DNA of 64,000 nt from WHSO01 sp963732875. Its GTDB lineage: Bacteria; Pseudomonadota; Alphaproteobacteria; SMXQ01. Position numbers and translations under genes: made by a program. The stretch is taken from NCBI GenBank assembly GCA_963732875.1, contig CAVTBD010000003.1:434001-498000 (forward strand). Reading direction: 5' to 3'. This document shows, piece after piece, positions 7,802 to 16,711 of this stretch (within the stretch, counting starts at the first letter, position 1; every line of letters starts with the position of its first letter). The notes beneath the pieces were generated by a model. That model did no database searches, was not told the origin of the DNA, and saw only the letters and a list, made by a program, of their open reading frames with translations.

Positions 7802-8539
7802 ATGTTGGATCACTGGCAGGCACGGGTTGGCTGGATTCACCCCCGGGTCAACAGCGACATCGAAATTTACGACTTCTATCGTGCCGCGCCGGAAGACGTA
7901 TGTCTTGTCGTTACTCATCTGGAGGTCGTCGACTCGGCAAAAAAGGATCAGGTCGAGGCTTCCCTCGAACTTCTGGAACGGGCGGTCGAGCGCCTGCATA
8001 TGTCGAAGGTCGCCTCGATCATGAAGAACGGGGCGCCAGTGCATTTGCACCACGGGCCGGAGGGGCATCAGAAGATACTTGCGAGATTGCGGGCGGCCTC
8101 GAAGGTGCCGATTTCGACGAGTTCGCAGGCGCTGGTGGATTCACTCAATACGCTGAAGGCCAAGAAGATTCTGGTGATTTCATCCTGGCGTGCCGAGTCG
8201 CCGCATTTGTCGTCCAATCTCGTCAACCACCTGAAGTCCGAGGGAATAGAGGTGGCGGCGGTGGAGGGCGTCGGCAAGCAGCTCCAGTCTTTCGAGAAAA
8301 TCCAGATGACACCGCTCGAGATTTACCGGAACGCGGCCGCCGCGGCGAAAAAGCATCCCGAGGTCGATGCCGTCTATATTCAGTCCGGCACGATGGCCAC
8401 CGTGGGGATACTGGATCGCCTCGAGCAGGAAGTCGGAAAGCCGTTCGTCAGCTCGAATAGCGCGAATATCTGGGGATCGTTTCACCCCTTGGGAATAAAG
8501 GTCGGTCCCGGCTACGGGCACCTGCTCGCGAGTCTCTAG
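7802..8539 (+). CDS. Asp/Glu racemase-superfamily protein lacking catalytic cysteines
   Basis: A 245-residue protein with the two-domain fold of maleate isomerase and arylmalonate decarboxylase. Family marks are VGWIHPRVNSD at the N-terminus, KAKKILVISSWRAE in the middle and GKPFVSSNSANIWGSF near the end. Members normally carry one catalytic cysteine per domain. Here the first region reads MKNGAPVHLHHG and the second VYIQSGTMATVG, so serine or other residues stand where cysteine is expected. The only cysteine is near residue 34 (EDVCLVV). Racemase activity is therefore doubtful. It lies between an amidohydrolase and MmgE/PrpD, 11 bp before the latter, and probably acts on the same acid. Confidence 0.72.
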   Translation: MLDHWQARVGWIHPRVNSDIEIYDFYRAAPEDVCLVVTHLEVVDSAKKDQVEASLELLERAVERLHMSKVASIMKNGAPVHLHHGPEGHQKILARLRAASKVPISTSSQALVDSLNTLKAKKILVISSWRAESPHLSSNLVNHLKSEGIEVAAVEGVGKQLQSFEKIQMTPLEIYRNAAAAAKKHPEVDAVYIQSGTMATVGILDRLEQEVGKPFVSSNSANIWGSFHPLGIKVGPGYGHLLASL

Positions 8540-8550
8540 AGGAGGAGTGC

Positions 8551-9879
8551 ATGGACGCGGATGTTGCCGGCAAGACGGAAGGGCTCACCCGGCGTATTGC
8601 CCAATTTGCCGTTTCTTTCCGGATATCGCAGGCACCGCCGGCGGTTCTCGAGAATGCCAAGCTGGCAATGCTCGACTGCCTGGGGGTCGCAGTCCTCGCG
8701 ACAAGCCAGGAGATTGGGGCGGTACTGGAGAAGTTCGCGGACGCGCACGCGGCGCCTGGCGATTGTACCGTGTGGGGAACAGCCATTCGCGTGAACGCGC
8801 GGGACGCGGCCCTGATCAATGGCACGCTCGCCCATGGACTCGATTACGACGACCGCAATCATTCCTCGACCTACAGTCTTGCCGCGCCGTTTGCGGTCTG
8901 CGAGCAGTACGATCTTCCGGGCGAGAAGCTGCTCGAGGCCTTCATCGTCGGTCGGGAGATCCGTAACAGCCTCGATGCCATGTTCGTCAAGCGTGGCAGC
9001 GGTATCGGGCCGGGTGCGAAGGGATGGCACAGCAACGGCGTCCTGGGTCCGATTGCCGCTGCCGCTGCCGTGTCTCACGCCCTCGATATGGACCTGGAGC
9101 AGACACTCGCGGCAATCGGCCTGGCGACCGCCTCGTCCGGGGCGCTCACCCGGGATGGGGGTACCATGGCGAAACCGTTCCGCTGCGGTCATGCCGCCTC
9201 GACCGGCATAACCTGCGCCCTCCTGGCGGGGAGCGGGTTCTCCTCGGATGCGACCGCTCTCGAGGGGCGGTACGGCTATTTCGAGGCTCTCGGGCCGTTG
9301 CCCGGGGAGATCGTGGCAGCGGTCGGCCAGAACCTCGGCAAGACATACAATCTCGAAAGGCCGATCCGCGGCAAGCGCATGGCATCCTGCTCGGCGTCTC
9401 ACGGCGGCATCGAGGCCATGTTGTCGCTGCTGCGTGACGGTCCCATCGACCCGGGCAATGTCGCGGCGATCTTTTGCGATCTCAAGCCCTATCCTCTTGT
9501 GCGCCAGATCCCAACACGTGGCTACGAAGGGCGCTTCAGCATGCCGTTCTGTCTTGCGATCGCTCTGGTGCAGGGCGACGTGCGGCCGGAGTATTTTTCC
9601 GATGAGACCGTCAGGGATTCCCTCATCCAGGACCTGATGAGAAAAACGCGTCATTCGGATAGTGGGACGTTGGTGGTTGAATTGAAAAACGGGCGCCGGC
9701 TCGAGACACCGCTTGGACATCCCACCGATTACACAACCCGCCCCGAAATCGAGGCCAAGTTTCGGAGCTGCGTTGAAGGCATTCTGCCCGGGCATCAGGC
9801 GAATGCCGTCGTCGACCTGATGCAAGGCCTTGAGGCTGTCAACTCCACCAAGGATATCGGGAGAGCACTGAGGGGATAG
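8551..9879 (+). CDS. MmgE/PrpD family protein
   Basis: A 442-residue protein of the MmgE/PrpD fold, which includes 2-methylcitrate dehydratase, cis-aconitate decarboxylase and iminodisuccinate epimerase. Characteristic parts are LAMLDCLGVAVLA, NGTLAHGLDYDDRNH (substrate-binding His-Asp cluster), GWHSNGVLGPIAAAAAVSHAL and MAKPFRCGHAASTGITCALLA. The length matches the family. It is the last gene of the LysR-linked cluster, with GGAGG just before the ATG. The reaction is probably removal or addition of water on a hydroxy-di- or tricarboxylic acid; the substrate is not evident. Confidence 0.88.
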   Translation: MDADVAGKTEGLTRRIAQFAVSFRISQAPPAVLENAKLAMLDCLGVAVLATSQEIGAVLEKFADAHAAPGDCTVWGTAIRVNARDAALINGTLAHGLDYDDRNHSSTYSLAAPFAVCEQYDLPGEKLLEAFIVGREIRNSLDAMFVKRGSGIGPGAKGWHSNGVLGPIAAAAAVSHALDMDLEQTLAAIGLATASSGALTRDGGTMAKPFRCGHAASTGITCALLAGSGFSSDATALEGRYGYFEALGPLPGEIVAAVGQNLGKTYNLERPIRGKRMASCSASHGGIEAMLSLLRDGPIDPGNVAAIFCDLKPYPLVRQIPTRGYEGRFSMPFCLAIALVQGDVRPEYFSDETVRDSLIQDLMRKTRHSDSGTLVVELKNGRRLETPLGHPTDYTTRPEIEAKFRSCVEGILPGHQANAVVDLMQGLEAVNSTKDIGRALRG

Positions 9880-9984
9880 GCGCTCTATCGGTCAAGAGGT
9901 CACCCTATCGTGCCGCGGGCTTCCTGGACCGGCGGATCAGGTGCGGCGTTGCCTGCCGATGTCTGGTGCCGGGGATCTATAGAC

Positions 9985-10476
9985 TTACTGGTAAGTGAAG
10001 ACGCCCAGCATGTTCATCACCTCGTGGCGCGGCAGGAAGAAGGGGGTTTCCGGCGTCGTCAGGGGCACCAGAGCCATGCGGTACCGCTTGACTGGAAAGT
10101 CCGCCGAGCCTTCCGCCTCGTAGGCGTCCACCGCCGGGGTCTGTTTCTTGCGGCACTGGAGGCCGAGCCCGTGCAGGCGCCGGGCGAATCCGGAGCGCAG
10201 TCCGGAGAGCGGCATGCTGCCCCGCGGATCGGCGGCGAACCCCCTGGCGGCATCGTCGCCGCGGTCGATGATCACGGAACAGTTCAGCTCGTCGTCGACC
10301 ACGAACAGAAAGCAGTGTTTCCAGAGATTGCTCTTGCTGACCGAGTTGACGACGATCCGTTTGTCCGTGGTCGATTGCCAGAGCTTGATGAGTTGGTCGG
10401 TCGCCCGGCGCTCGCCGGTCCGTTCGTAGTGTTTGCGCAGTTTATCGAGGGACGTGTTGGCTGTGGATCGCGACAT
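9985..10476 (-). CDS. Hypothetical protein, possibly PAS-like
   Basis: A 163-residue soluble protein. Alternating hydrophobic segments (HCFLFVVDDELNCSVIIDRGDDAARGF, in two parts here, then KRYRMALVPLTTP) and the C-terminal RYRMALVPL resemble the beta-sheet of alphaproteobacterial PAS-domain regulators. I cannot confirm this without a profile search. It has no signal peptide or membrane segment. It is divergent from the FixJ-type regulator at 10627, with an intergenic region of about 150 bp, which would suit a sensory partner of that module. Confidence 0.5.
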   Translation of the reverse strand: MSRSTANTSLDKLRKHYERTGERRATDQLIKLWQSTTDKRIVVNSVSKSNLWKHCFLFVVDDELNCSVIIDRGDDAARGFAADPRGSMPLSGLRSGFARRLHGLGLQCRKKQTPAVDAYEAEGSADFPVKRYRMALVPLTTPETPFFLPRHEVMNMLGVFTYQ

Positions 10477-10626
10477 TTTCGCTGCTCCGTGGTGCCGCTT
10501 TTTGTCCCCTCCAATTGAGCAGAAAACGGGGCAAAAAATAACTCGGTGCGCTACTATACGTAGTTACACGAGATTTCTGTTCTTGGCGGAAAGCCGGGCG
10601 TTTCGCCCGCGGTGGGGAGGCTGGGC

Positions 10627-11259
10627 ATGAAGCAGGACCGATCACCGGACGCGCGCGATCCGAAGCTCGTCTGCGTAGTCGACGACGACGTGACGATCCT
10701 GGCGTCTTATTGCGCGTTGCTTGAAAGCGAAGGCTTCAGCGCGGTTCCCTATACTTCGGGCGCGATGCTTCTCGCCGACGACAAGTATCGCCGCTGCGGA
10801 TGCGTCGTCCTCGACCTGCGCATGCCGGCGCCCGACGGTATCGAGACCCTGAAACGCATCCGTGCCGGCGGCGACCCGCCACCCGTCATCATGGTGACGG
10901 GCGAGGGGGATATCCCCACGGCGGTCGAAGCGATGAAACTCGGTGCGTTCGATTTCGCCGAGAAGCCCGTCAACGATGATGCGCTGATTGGGCTCGTGGG
11001 AGATGCCGCTCGCGCCTCGGTATCCGGACAGCAGCATGAGCGCCCGCCGGTGTATGACGAATCATCGCCTCTGAAGGCGCTCACCGACCGGGAGCGAGAG
11101 GTGCTCGGCGGCCTGCTCGACGGCGCCACCAACAAGGAAATCGCGCGCAAGCTCGGCATCAGCCATCGGACCGTGGAATTGCACCGCGCCAATATCATGG
11201 AGAAAACCGGCGCGAAGAGCCTGTCGAGACTCGTTCTCATGGCCGTGGGGCGGCTCTAG
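10627..11259 (+). CDS. FixJ-family two-component response regulator
   Basis: A 210-residue regulator with an N-terminal receiver domain and a C-terminal LuxR-type helix-turn-helix. The receiver has the acidic pair at D19-D20 (VVDDD), the phospho-acceptor D63 (VVLDLRMPAPDG), a conserved Thr in MVTGEGD and Lys in FAEKPVN. The output domain reads LTDREREVLGGLLDGATNKE and GISHRTVELHRANIMEK. The ATG at 10627 lies about 8 bp after GGGGAGG and is preferred to one 15 bp upstream. The kinase encoded at 12489 in the same direction is the natural partner. Confidence 0.92.
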   Translation: MKQDRSPDARDPKLVCVVDDDVTILASYCALLESEGFSAVPYTSGAMLLADDKYRRCGCVVLDLRMPAPDGIETLKRIRAGGDPPPVIMVTGEGDIPTAVEAMKLGAFDFAEKPVNDDALIGLVGDAARASVSGQQHERPPVYDESSPLKALTDREREVLGGLLDGATNKEIARKLGISHRTVELHRANIMEKTGAKSLSRLVLMAVGRL

Positions 11260-11341
11260 CAACTTGCACGGGCCTGCCGATACTGCTTAAGGTCGAGACT
11301 CAAGGTAACAAAAGCGCTTGGCGAGGGGGGAGACGGCTGAC

Positions 11342-11794
11342 ATGAGAAGAATTCTCCGGTTCTTCGTCCTGTCGCTCGGTCTGGCCGTCTCCTGGCCACA
11401 ATTCGCGGCGGCCCAGGTACCGCATTCCATAGGACAGGTCAGAACCGCCACGGACGCCGTCGTGCGGCGGGGTGGTATGGAGGTCCCTGTAAGCGTCGGC
11501 GCCGCCGTGTTCCAGGACGATGTTCTCGTGACCGGTCCCGCGGGATCTGTCGGCTTCGTTCTCAACGACGATTCCGTCATTACGATCGGTCCCTCGTCGG
11601 TATTCAAGCTGACGGAATTCGTGTTCGAGCCGGAGGACAACAAGGTCGGGCTTCTGGGGGAAATCTATTACGGGACGATGGAGTACATCTCCGGGAAGAT
11701 TTCAAAGATCGCGAAAGATGCGGCGAAGTTTCGCACCCCCTATACGACCGTAGCCGCACGCGGCACGCACCTTCTCATTCGGGGAGGTAGATAG
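11342..11794 (+). CDS. FecR-domain protein, exported
   Basis: A 150-residue protein with a signal peptide (MRRILRFFVLSLGLAVSWPQ, cleavage after AAA near residue 22) and a FecR beta-sandwich domain. The domain shows VGAAVFQDDVLVTGPAGSVG, NDDSVITIGPSS and the end FRTPYTTVAARGTHL, all typical of FecR-domain proteins. It stops straight after that motif, so it lacks the membrane anchor and long tail of iron-sensing FecR proteins. GGGGGAGA precedes the ATG. It is 4 bp from the OmpA-like gene and two genes from the CHASE2 kinase. A role as periplasmic sensor or ligand of that kinase is an inference. Confidence 0.82.
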   Translation: MRRILRFFVLSLGLAVSWPQFAAAQVPHSIGQVRTATDAVVRRGGMEVPVSVGAAVFQDDVLVTGPAGSVGFVLNDDSVITIGPSSVFKLTEFVFEPEDNKVGLLGEIYYGTMEYISGKISKIAKDAAKFRTPYTTVAARGTHLLIRGGR

Positions 11795-11798
11795 GGGG

Positions 11799-12443
11799 AT
11801 GCGTGTCTGGAGGGTCGTCCGCTTTTCGATATATTTCCTGGTTGCGGCCGCGATCATACTTCTCGCGATCATTTTTTTGTTTACGTCAACTCCGTCCTCG
11901 AACCTTCCCAAGAACCTGATCGTCCTGGCCAAGGACCCGGATGGAACAATCGGCACGGCGGCGGTGTCGAATCCGGGCGGACAGCAGGTCCTGTCCAAGC
12001 CGCGCCAGGCGACCGGCGTGTCTTCCGACTCGGAGCCGCCCCCGCCGCCCATCATCCTGAGCGAGAAGGACATCAATGATATTTTCGGCGACGTCCTCAA
12101 GGCGCGGCCCAGGCTTCCGTCCAGCTTCTCGCTGCGGTTCGACCTTGGCGCGAGCATCCTCGCGACCGCCGGACCACAGATAGATCATATCCTGGCCGAG
12201 ATTAAGCGCCGTCCCGTCTGGCAAATGACGATCTACGCTTATGCGAGCGGTGTCGGTAGTATTCCCATAAACAAGGCCGCGGCCCTTTTTCGAGGCCAGG
12301 CCCTGAGTTCCGCACTTGCGTCGCGTGGCATCGACACGAGCAAGATCGCGGTTCGCACTATCATCGATCCGCATGCCGTCGTGCAGGGCCCCGATGGTCG
12401 CACCCTCCCTGACAACCGGAGGATCGAAGTCGTGATTCGCTAG
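11799..12443 (+). CDS. Inner-membrane-anchored OmpA-like protein
   Basis: A 214-residue protein. One N-terminal transmembrane helix (about residues 7-28, FLVAAAIILLAIIFLFTS) is followed by a proline-rich linker (EPPPPPIILS). The C-terminal OmpA-like peptidoglycan-binding domain has LRFDLGASILA, IYAYASGVG, KAAALFRGQALSSALASRGI and the ending PDNRRIEVVIR. It starts 4 bp after the FecR gene stop. It probably tethers the sensory complex to the cell wall or samples the periplasm. The domain is somewhat short and divergent, so peptidoglycan binding is inferred from fold only. Confidence 0.8.
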   Translation: MRVWRVVRFSIYFLVAAAIILLAIIFLFTSTPSSNLPKNLIVLAKDPDGTIGTAAVSNPGGQQVLSKPRQATGVSSDSEPPPPPIILSEKDINDIFGDVLKARPRLPSSFSLRFDLGASILATAGPQIDHILAEIKRRPVWQMTIYAYASGVGSIPINKAAALFRGQALSSALASRGIDTSKIAVRTIIDPHAVVQGPDGRTLPDNRRIEVVIR

Positions 12444-12488
12444 CATGGCGACGATCCCGCGAAATAACTCGCCTCGCCGGGTGCCGTG

Positions 12489-14519
12489 ATGGCCGGCGAG
12501 AGGCCGTCCCGCCGTCCGGGCGCGCGCCGTCGCCGTCGCATTGCGACGGGCAGGCTGTCGCGCTTCGCCATCGTCTTCCTGTGTCTGGCGCTCTACCTTT
12601 TCCTCCGCGTGGTCAATCCGCTGCCGGTCGAGAGCCTGCGCGACGATGCCATCGTCAGGGCGATCGACATGGCCCGCTTCATCGGCGCCTCCAAGGTGGT
12701 GGGGCAGGCGAGCGACGTCGTGGTCGTCGATATCGACGAAGCGACGATCGCGAACTTCGGGCGTTGGCCCCTGCCACGTCTCGCCCTGGCCCAGCTCGTC
12801 GATGCGGTGAAGGCCGGCCATCCTGCCGCCATCGGGCTCGCTTACGTCTTTACCAATGCGGGGCACGGCGAAGAGGCGGACCAGGCGCTCGCGCGAAGCT
12901 TCACGGGAGGGCATGTGGTCCTCGGCACGGCCGAACTGAAATCGCGGCAGGTCGCCGACGACCTGAAATCGCGATTGGCGCGCGTGGGATTCGACAACCT
13001 CGCGGCGCTCGATGCATTGCCCAGGTTCGGCAGGCTGACGTCGATCCCCGGACAGCTCATGCAGTCGGGGGCGGGAGCGGGGCTGCTGGCCATCCAGCTT
13101 TCCCACAACGGCGTTCCGATACGCCTTCCCACCCTGGTGAGGTACCAGAACGGAATCATCCCGTCCCTGCCCCTGGAGATGATGAGGGTCGGCATGCAGG
13201 CGCCCGTCATCAACGTTTCCAGCGGCCTGTTCGGGTTGCGCGGGGTGTCCATCGGGGGCCGGTCGATAAGGTCCGCGCCCGATGGGATGATCTGGTTCGG
13301 GGCTGACAAAAGCGAGGCGCCACGCCGGATATCGGCCATGGACATCATGGCAGGCAAGGAAAGAGGCGATGCGTTTCGTTCCGCATACGTCTTGATAGGT
13401 TCGACCGCCGCAGGCCTTTCTTCCGAGCACGTGGCGGCGAACGGGGAAGTGCTGCCCGATCTCGACGCGCTCGCCTATTCGCTTGCGGCCCTTCTTCAGG
13501 GGAAGACGTACTATTACCCGGCGCAATCGTTCTTTCTCGAGATGCTGCTTGCCCTGGGGCTGGCGGTCGTTGCGTTCTTCGCCGCCTCCGTTCTCACTTT
13601 ACGGGCGTTTGTGACGGCCGGCCTCGGCCTGATCGCGGCGCTGTGGGGTGGGGCCGTTGTCGTCATCGCGCGCACCGGCCAGATCGTCGATCCCGGCATC
13701 CTGTCGGGGTTCGTCGCCCTCCTGTGCGGTGCCCTGATCCTGAACAAGTACCGCCTGATGCGGAAGGAAGCGGGCGATGTGATCGCCGAGAAGGAACGGG
13801 AAGTCACCACCATGCGCGAAGACACGGCCCGGGTGGCGGTGGCGGCAGCCAATCCCCGCCTGTCGATCGCGCTTTCCCACGAGCTCCGCCAGCCCCTGAC
13901 GGCGGCCAGCAACTATCTCGGTGCGATCCGTCGCCTGGCGGGACGCGAGCAGGCCGAGGGGGCCCGCAATCTTGCCACCTACGCCGACGAAGCCAGCCGC
14001 CAGATATCGTCCATGTCCGATATCATGAACGAGCTCGCTGAAATCGTGCGCGGGGACCTCACCCTGCAGCGGGAAAACGATGTCCGGGGGATACTCATCG
14101 AGGCGGTATCCGTGACGCTGGCATCGAAGGACGACCCGTCCGTGCGATTCGTGGCAGACATTCCCGACAATCTGGCGCCGGTGCTGCTCAACCGGCGCCA
14201 GATCCAGCTCGTGGTATCAAACCTTGCGAGAAACGCCATCGAGGCACCCCGTCAGGGAAAGGAGCTGACTCTCGTGCTCCGCGTCCGTCCTCTCGGCCAC
14301 GAATGGGTGGAGGTGTCGCTCGCGGACAATGCCGCCGGCATTCCCGAATCGATCCAGGAACGGCTTTTCTCGCGCTTCGAAACATCCAAGAGCAAAGGCT
14401 CCGGAATCGGCCTTCCGCTGTGCCGCGATATCGTGGAGGCGCACGGCGGGGAGATCTGGTTCGAATCCGCGCCGGGCAAGGGCACCACGTTCTTTTTCAC
14501 GCTGCGAAAAGCGCACTAG
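12489..14519 (+). CDS. CHASE2-domain sensor histidine kinase
   Basis: A 676-residue membrane kinase. After one N-terminal helix (about 25-42) comes a large extracytoplasmic CHASE2 domain to about residue 345 (DVVVVDIDEATIANFGRWPLPR near its start). Three transmembrane helices follow (about 350-420), then a coiled coil and the kinase core. The phospho-acceptor is His464 in LSHELRQPLTAA. The ATP-binding domain has the N box NLARNAIEA, G1 DNAAGIPESIQ and G2 GSGIGLPLCRDIVEAHGGE. A GTG lies directly before the ATG and could also start it. With the FixJ-type regulator and FecR/OmpA genes upstream it forms a signalling operon. Confidence 0.9.
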   Translation: MAGERPSRRPGARRRRRIATGRLSRFAIVFLCLALYLFLRVVNPLPVESLRDDAIVRAIDMARFIGASKVVGQASDVVVVDIDEATIANFGRWPLPRLALAQLVDAVKAGHPAAIGLAYVFTNAGHGEEADQALARSFTGGHVVLGTAELKSRQVADDLKSRLARVGFDNLAALDALPRFGRLTSIPGQLMQSGAGAGLLAIQLSHNGVPIRLPTLVRYQNGIIPSLPLEMMRVGMQAPVINVSSGLFGLRGVSIGGRSIRSAPDGMIWFGADKSEAPRRISAMDIMAGKERGDAFRSAYVLIGSTAAGLSSEHVAANGEVLPDLDALAYSLAALLQGKTYYYPAQSFFLEMLLALGLAVVAFFAASVLTLRAFVTAGLGLIAALWGGAVVVIARTGQIVDPGILSGFVALLCGALILNKYRLMRKEAGDVIAEKEREVTTMREDTARVAVAAANPRLSIALSHELRQPLTAASNYLGAIRRLAGREQAEGARNLATYADEASRQISSMSDIMNELAEIVRGDLTLQRENDVRGILIEAVSVTLASKDDPSVRFVADIPDNLAPVLLNRRQIQLVVSNLARNAIEAPRQGKELTLVLRVRPLGHEWVEVSLADNAAGIPESIQERLFSRFETSKSKGSGIGLPLCRDIVEAHGGEIWFESAPGKGTTFFFTLRKAH

Positions 14520-14644
14520 CCCTTCCGTTTCGGCATCCCGTTCAAAACCGGGTCAGCGTCTGCGGGCGCACGTCACTATTGCCCGGGAGGCAAAGGGCCC
14601 ATTGAACGGCACGCCCGGTTGGTCTTTGAACGCACATGCGCCAG

Positions 14645-14675
14645 TTGACAAAAAAACGAGAGCCCAACCTATACT
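14645..14675 (+). promoter_or_regulatory. Sigma-70-like promoter for the SDR gene
   Basis: TTGACA at 14645-14650 and TATACT at 14670-14675 are separated by 19 bp, slightly longer than ideal. They lie 44 bp before the SDR start codon in an A-rich stretch of an otherwise featureless 199-bp gap. Confidence 0.5.
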
Positions 14676-14718
14676 GCAGCAACAACGATAAAAACTTGTC
14701 AGGCACAGGGGGGAACCA

Positions 14719-15558
14719 ATGGCGCGCGTCACGGCGGGCGAGTGCGACTTGGAGGGCAGGGTCGTCCTCATGACCGGGGCCGACCGCGGCCTCGGCCGGG
14801 CCATGAGCCTGGGGCTCGCGGAACAGGGCGCGCGTGTCGTGCTGGCGTCGCCGGTAGTCGACGGGCTCAAGGCGGTCGCGGCCGAAATCGAGGAGATTGC
14901 CGGTCCGGGGCGGGCGCTCGCCGTGAAGACCGACATCACGGACCTCGCGTCCTGCGAAAACTGCCTGAACGCGGCGCTCGCTGAATTCGGCGTGCTCCAT
15001 GCGCTCGTCAACAACGCCCGCCGCCTGCGGCGCGATCCGGACAAGCCGGAGCAGGCGGGGCACCCGCTGTTCTGGGAAACCGATCCCCAGCTTTATCGCG
15101 AAACGGTCGAGGTGAACGTCTCGGGTACATTCTTCATGAGCCGCACCGTCGCGCGCTACTTCGTGGCGCAGGGATACGGCAAGATCATCAACCTCTCGAC
15201 CTCGGTCCGGAATTTCTATTCCAGGCGCCAAAGCCCCTACGGCGTGACCAAGGCCGCCATCGACTCCTCCACCTACATCTGGGCCCAGGACCTCATGGGC
15301 AAGGGCGTGACCGCGAATACGCTGCTGCCGGGGGGCGCCTGCGACAACGGCGACACCAACCGGGAGGCCGTGGCCGGTCGCGAGCTGTTGCCCGTCGATG
15401 TCATGAACCCGGTCCTGATATGGCTGTGCTCGACCCGGTCCGATGGTGCCACCGGATGGCGCTACAACGGCTCGCTGTGGGATGCGTCGCTCGATCCGGA
15501 CGCGGCCGCCGCGGGCTGCCGCGAAACGCCGTCGATCACCGGCGCGGCCACGCCCTAG
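14719..15558 (+). CDS. SDR-family oxidoreductase
   Basis: A 279-residue short-chain dehydrogenase/reductase. The cofactor motif TGADRGLGRAMSLG (TGxxxGxG) is at about residues 16-30. NNARR is the NNAG-type motif. The catalytic Ser and YxxxK appear as NLSTSVRNFYSRRQSPYGVTK, reading across Ser-Tyr-Lys. GGGGGG upstream supports the ATG. It is followed within 80 bp by a Bug binding protein in the same direction, so it probably oxidises or reduces that protein's ligand or a product of it. The substrate is not readable from sequence. Confidence 0.87.
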   Translation: MARVTAGECDLEGRVVLMTGADRGLGRAMSLGLAEQGARVVLASPVVDGLKAVAAEIEEIAGPGRALAVKTDITDLASCENCLNAALAEFGVLHALVNNARRLRRDPDKPEQAGHPLFWETDPQLYRETVEVNVSGTFFMSRTVARYFVAQGYGKIINLSTSVRNFYSRRQSPYGVTKAAIDSSTYIWAQDLMGKGVTANTLLPGGACDNGDTNREAVAGRELLPVDVMNPVLIWLCSTRSDGATGWRYNGSLWDASLDPDAAAAGCRETPSITGAATP

Positions 15559-15635
15559 AGCCGGGCTGCTGACAGTCGCCTATTCAAATGAAACGCCCGG
15601 GCGTCGAATCCCGGTGCAAATACGGGAGGAACGAC

Positions 15636-16658
15636 ATGAAAGTAACGACGATCGGCACACTCGGACTCGCCGTCACGTGCCTTGCGGCGCCCGCCTTCGC
15701 GCAAGCGGCGAACGACTTCTGCCAGGGCAGGTCGCTGACCATCATCGTGGGGTCTCCGCCCGGCGGCGGATTCGACACCTATGGCCGGCTGGTCGCCCAG
15801 CATTTCGGAAAATTCCTGCCGGGGCAGTGCTCCGTCGTCGTTCAGAACATGCCGGGCGCGGGCAGCATGCGGGCGGCGAACTACCTGTTCCAGCAGGGAC
15901 CCGGCGACGGACTCACGGTCGGTGTGATCCAGGCCAACCTCGTGCTCAATCAGGCGTTCAGGTACAAGAGCGTGAAATACGACCTGCGCAAGTTCAAATG
16001 GATAGGCCGCATCGCCACCTCCATTGAAACGACCGTGGCGTGGAAGCCGTCGCCGGTAAATTCCATCCAGGATGCCAAAACCCACCAGATCACGTTGGCG
16101 GCGGCGACCGCGAGCGGGTTGACCGCCGGATTCCCGCGCGTCATGAACGCGATCATCGGGACGAAATTCAAGGTCATCCCCGGGTACGGCGGCACGGCCG
16201 CCATCGCGCTTGCCGTCGAGCGCGGCGAGGTCCAGGGCGGGCACATGAGCGGCAGCAAGCTGCTCGGCGACAAGCACGACTGGATCACCGGGAACAAGGT
16301 ATCGATCCTGGTGCAGTATTCGCTCACGCGTGACGTCGATTTCCCGTCGGTGCCGGCCATGGTCGAGTTTGCCAAGACGCCGGAGCAGAAGAAGATCCTG
16401 AGCCTGTTCGCCTCCATAAACGAGATCGGCCGCACCCTTGTGGCGCCCCCGAGCGTGGCGGATGACCGTGTCGCGGTGTTGCGTACGGCTTTCGCGTCGA
16501 TGGCGAAGGACGCGGCGTTCCGTGCGGGCCTGAAGAAACGCAAGATCGACCTCAACGTCCTGCCGGGAGACGGCGTCGCCAAGCTGATCGACTCCAGCCT
16601 CGACATCTCGCCCGCCCTCGCCAAGGAGGCGGAGAAGGCGTGGACGGGGAAGAAGTAG
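15636..16658 (+). CDS. Bug/TctC-family solute-binding protein
   Basis: A 340-residue periplasmic binding protein with a clear signal peptide ending in APAFAQA (about residue 22). The ligand loop VGSPPGGGFDTYGRLV keeps the conserved Asp, and VVVQNMPGAGSMRAANYLF is the second family mark. GGGAGG precedes the ATG at 15636; an upstream in-frame ATG at 15588 would spoil the signal peptide. It is an orphan with no TctA/TctB nearby and is linked to the SDR gene upstream. Confidence 0.9.
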   Translation: MKVTTIGTLGLAVTCLAAPAFAQAANDFCQGRSLTIIVGSPPGGGFDTYGRLVAQHFGKFLPGQCSVVVQNMPGAGSMRAANYLFQQGPGDGLTVGVIQANLVLNQAFRYKSVKYDLRKFKWIGRIATSIETTVAWKPSPVNSIQDAKTHQITLAAATASGLTAGFPRVMNAIIGTKFKVIPGYGGTAAIALAVERGEVQGGHMSGSKLLGDKHDWITGNKVSILVQYSLTRDVDFPSVPAMVEFAKTPEQKKILSLFASINEIGRTLVAPPSVADDRVAVLRTAFASMAKDAAFRAGLKKRKIDLNVLPGDGVAKLIDSSLDISPALAKEAEKAWTGKK

Positions 16659-16666
16659 GGGGGGCG

Positions 16667-16694
16667 GCGCGCCGCCTGATTCGAGGCGGCGCGC
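16667..16694. terminator. Strong hairpin between convergent genes
   Basis: A perfect 11-bp stem, GCGCGCCGCCT (16667-16677) and AGGCGGCGCGC (16684-16694), with a 6-base loop, lies between the stop codons of convergent genes. It lacks a long T-tract but its position and stability suit a bidirectional terminator. Confidence 0.55.
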
Positions 16695-16711
16695 ACACGG
16701 GTGAAAGCCCC

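Noticed and set aside
9880..9984. Small gene between MmgE/PrpD and the PAS-like gene
   Set aside because: Only about 100 bp, without a supported start, ribosome site or motif.
11886..13526. A 546-codon minus-strand frame opposite the CHASE2 kinase
   Set aside because: Antisense shadow; the kinase frame has every catalytic motif.
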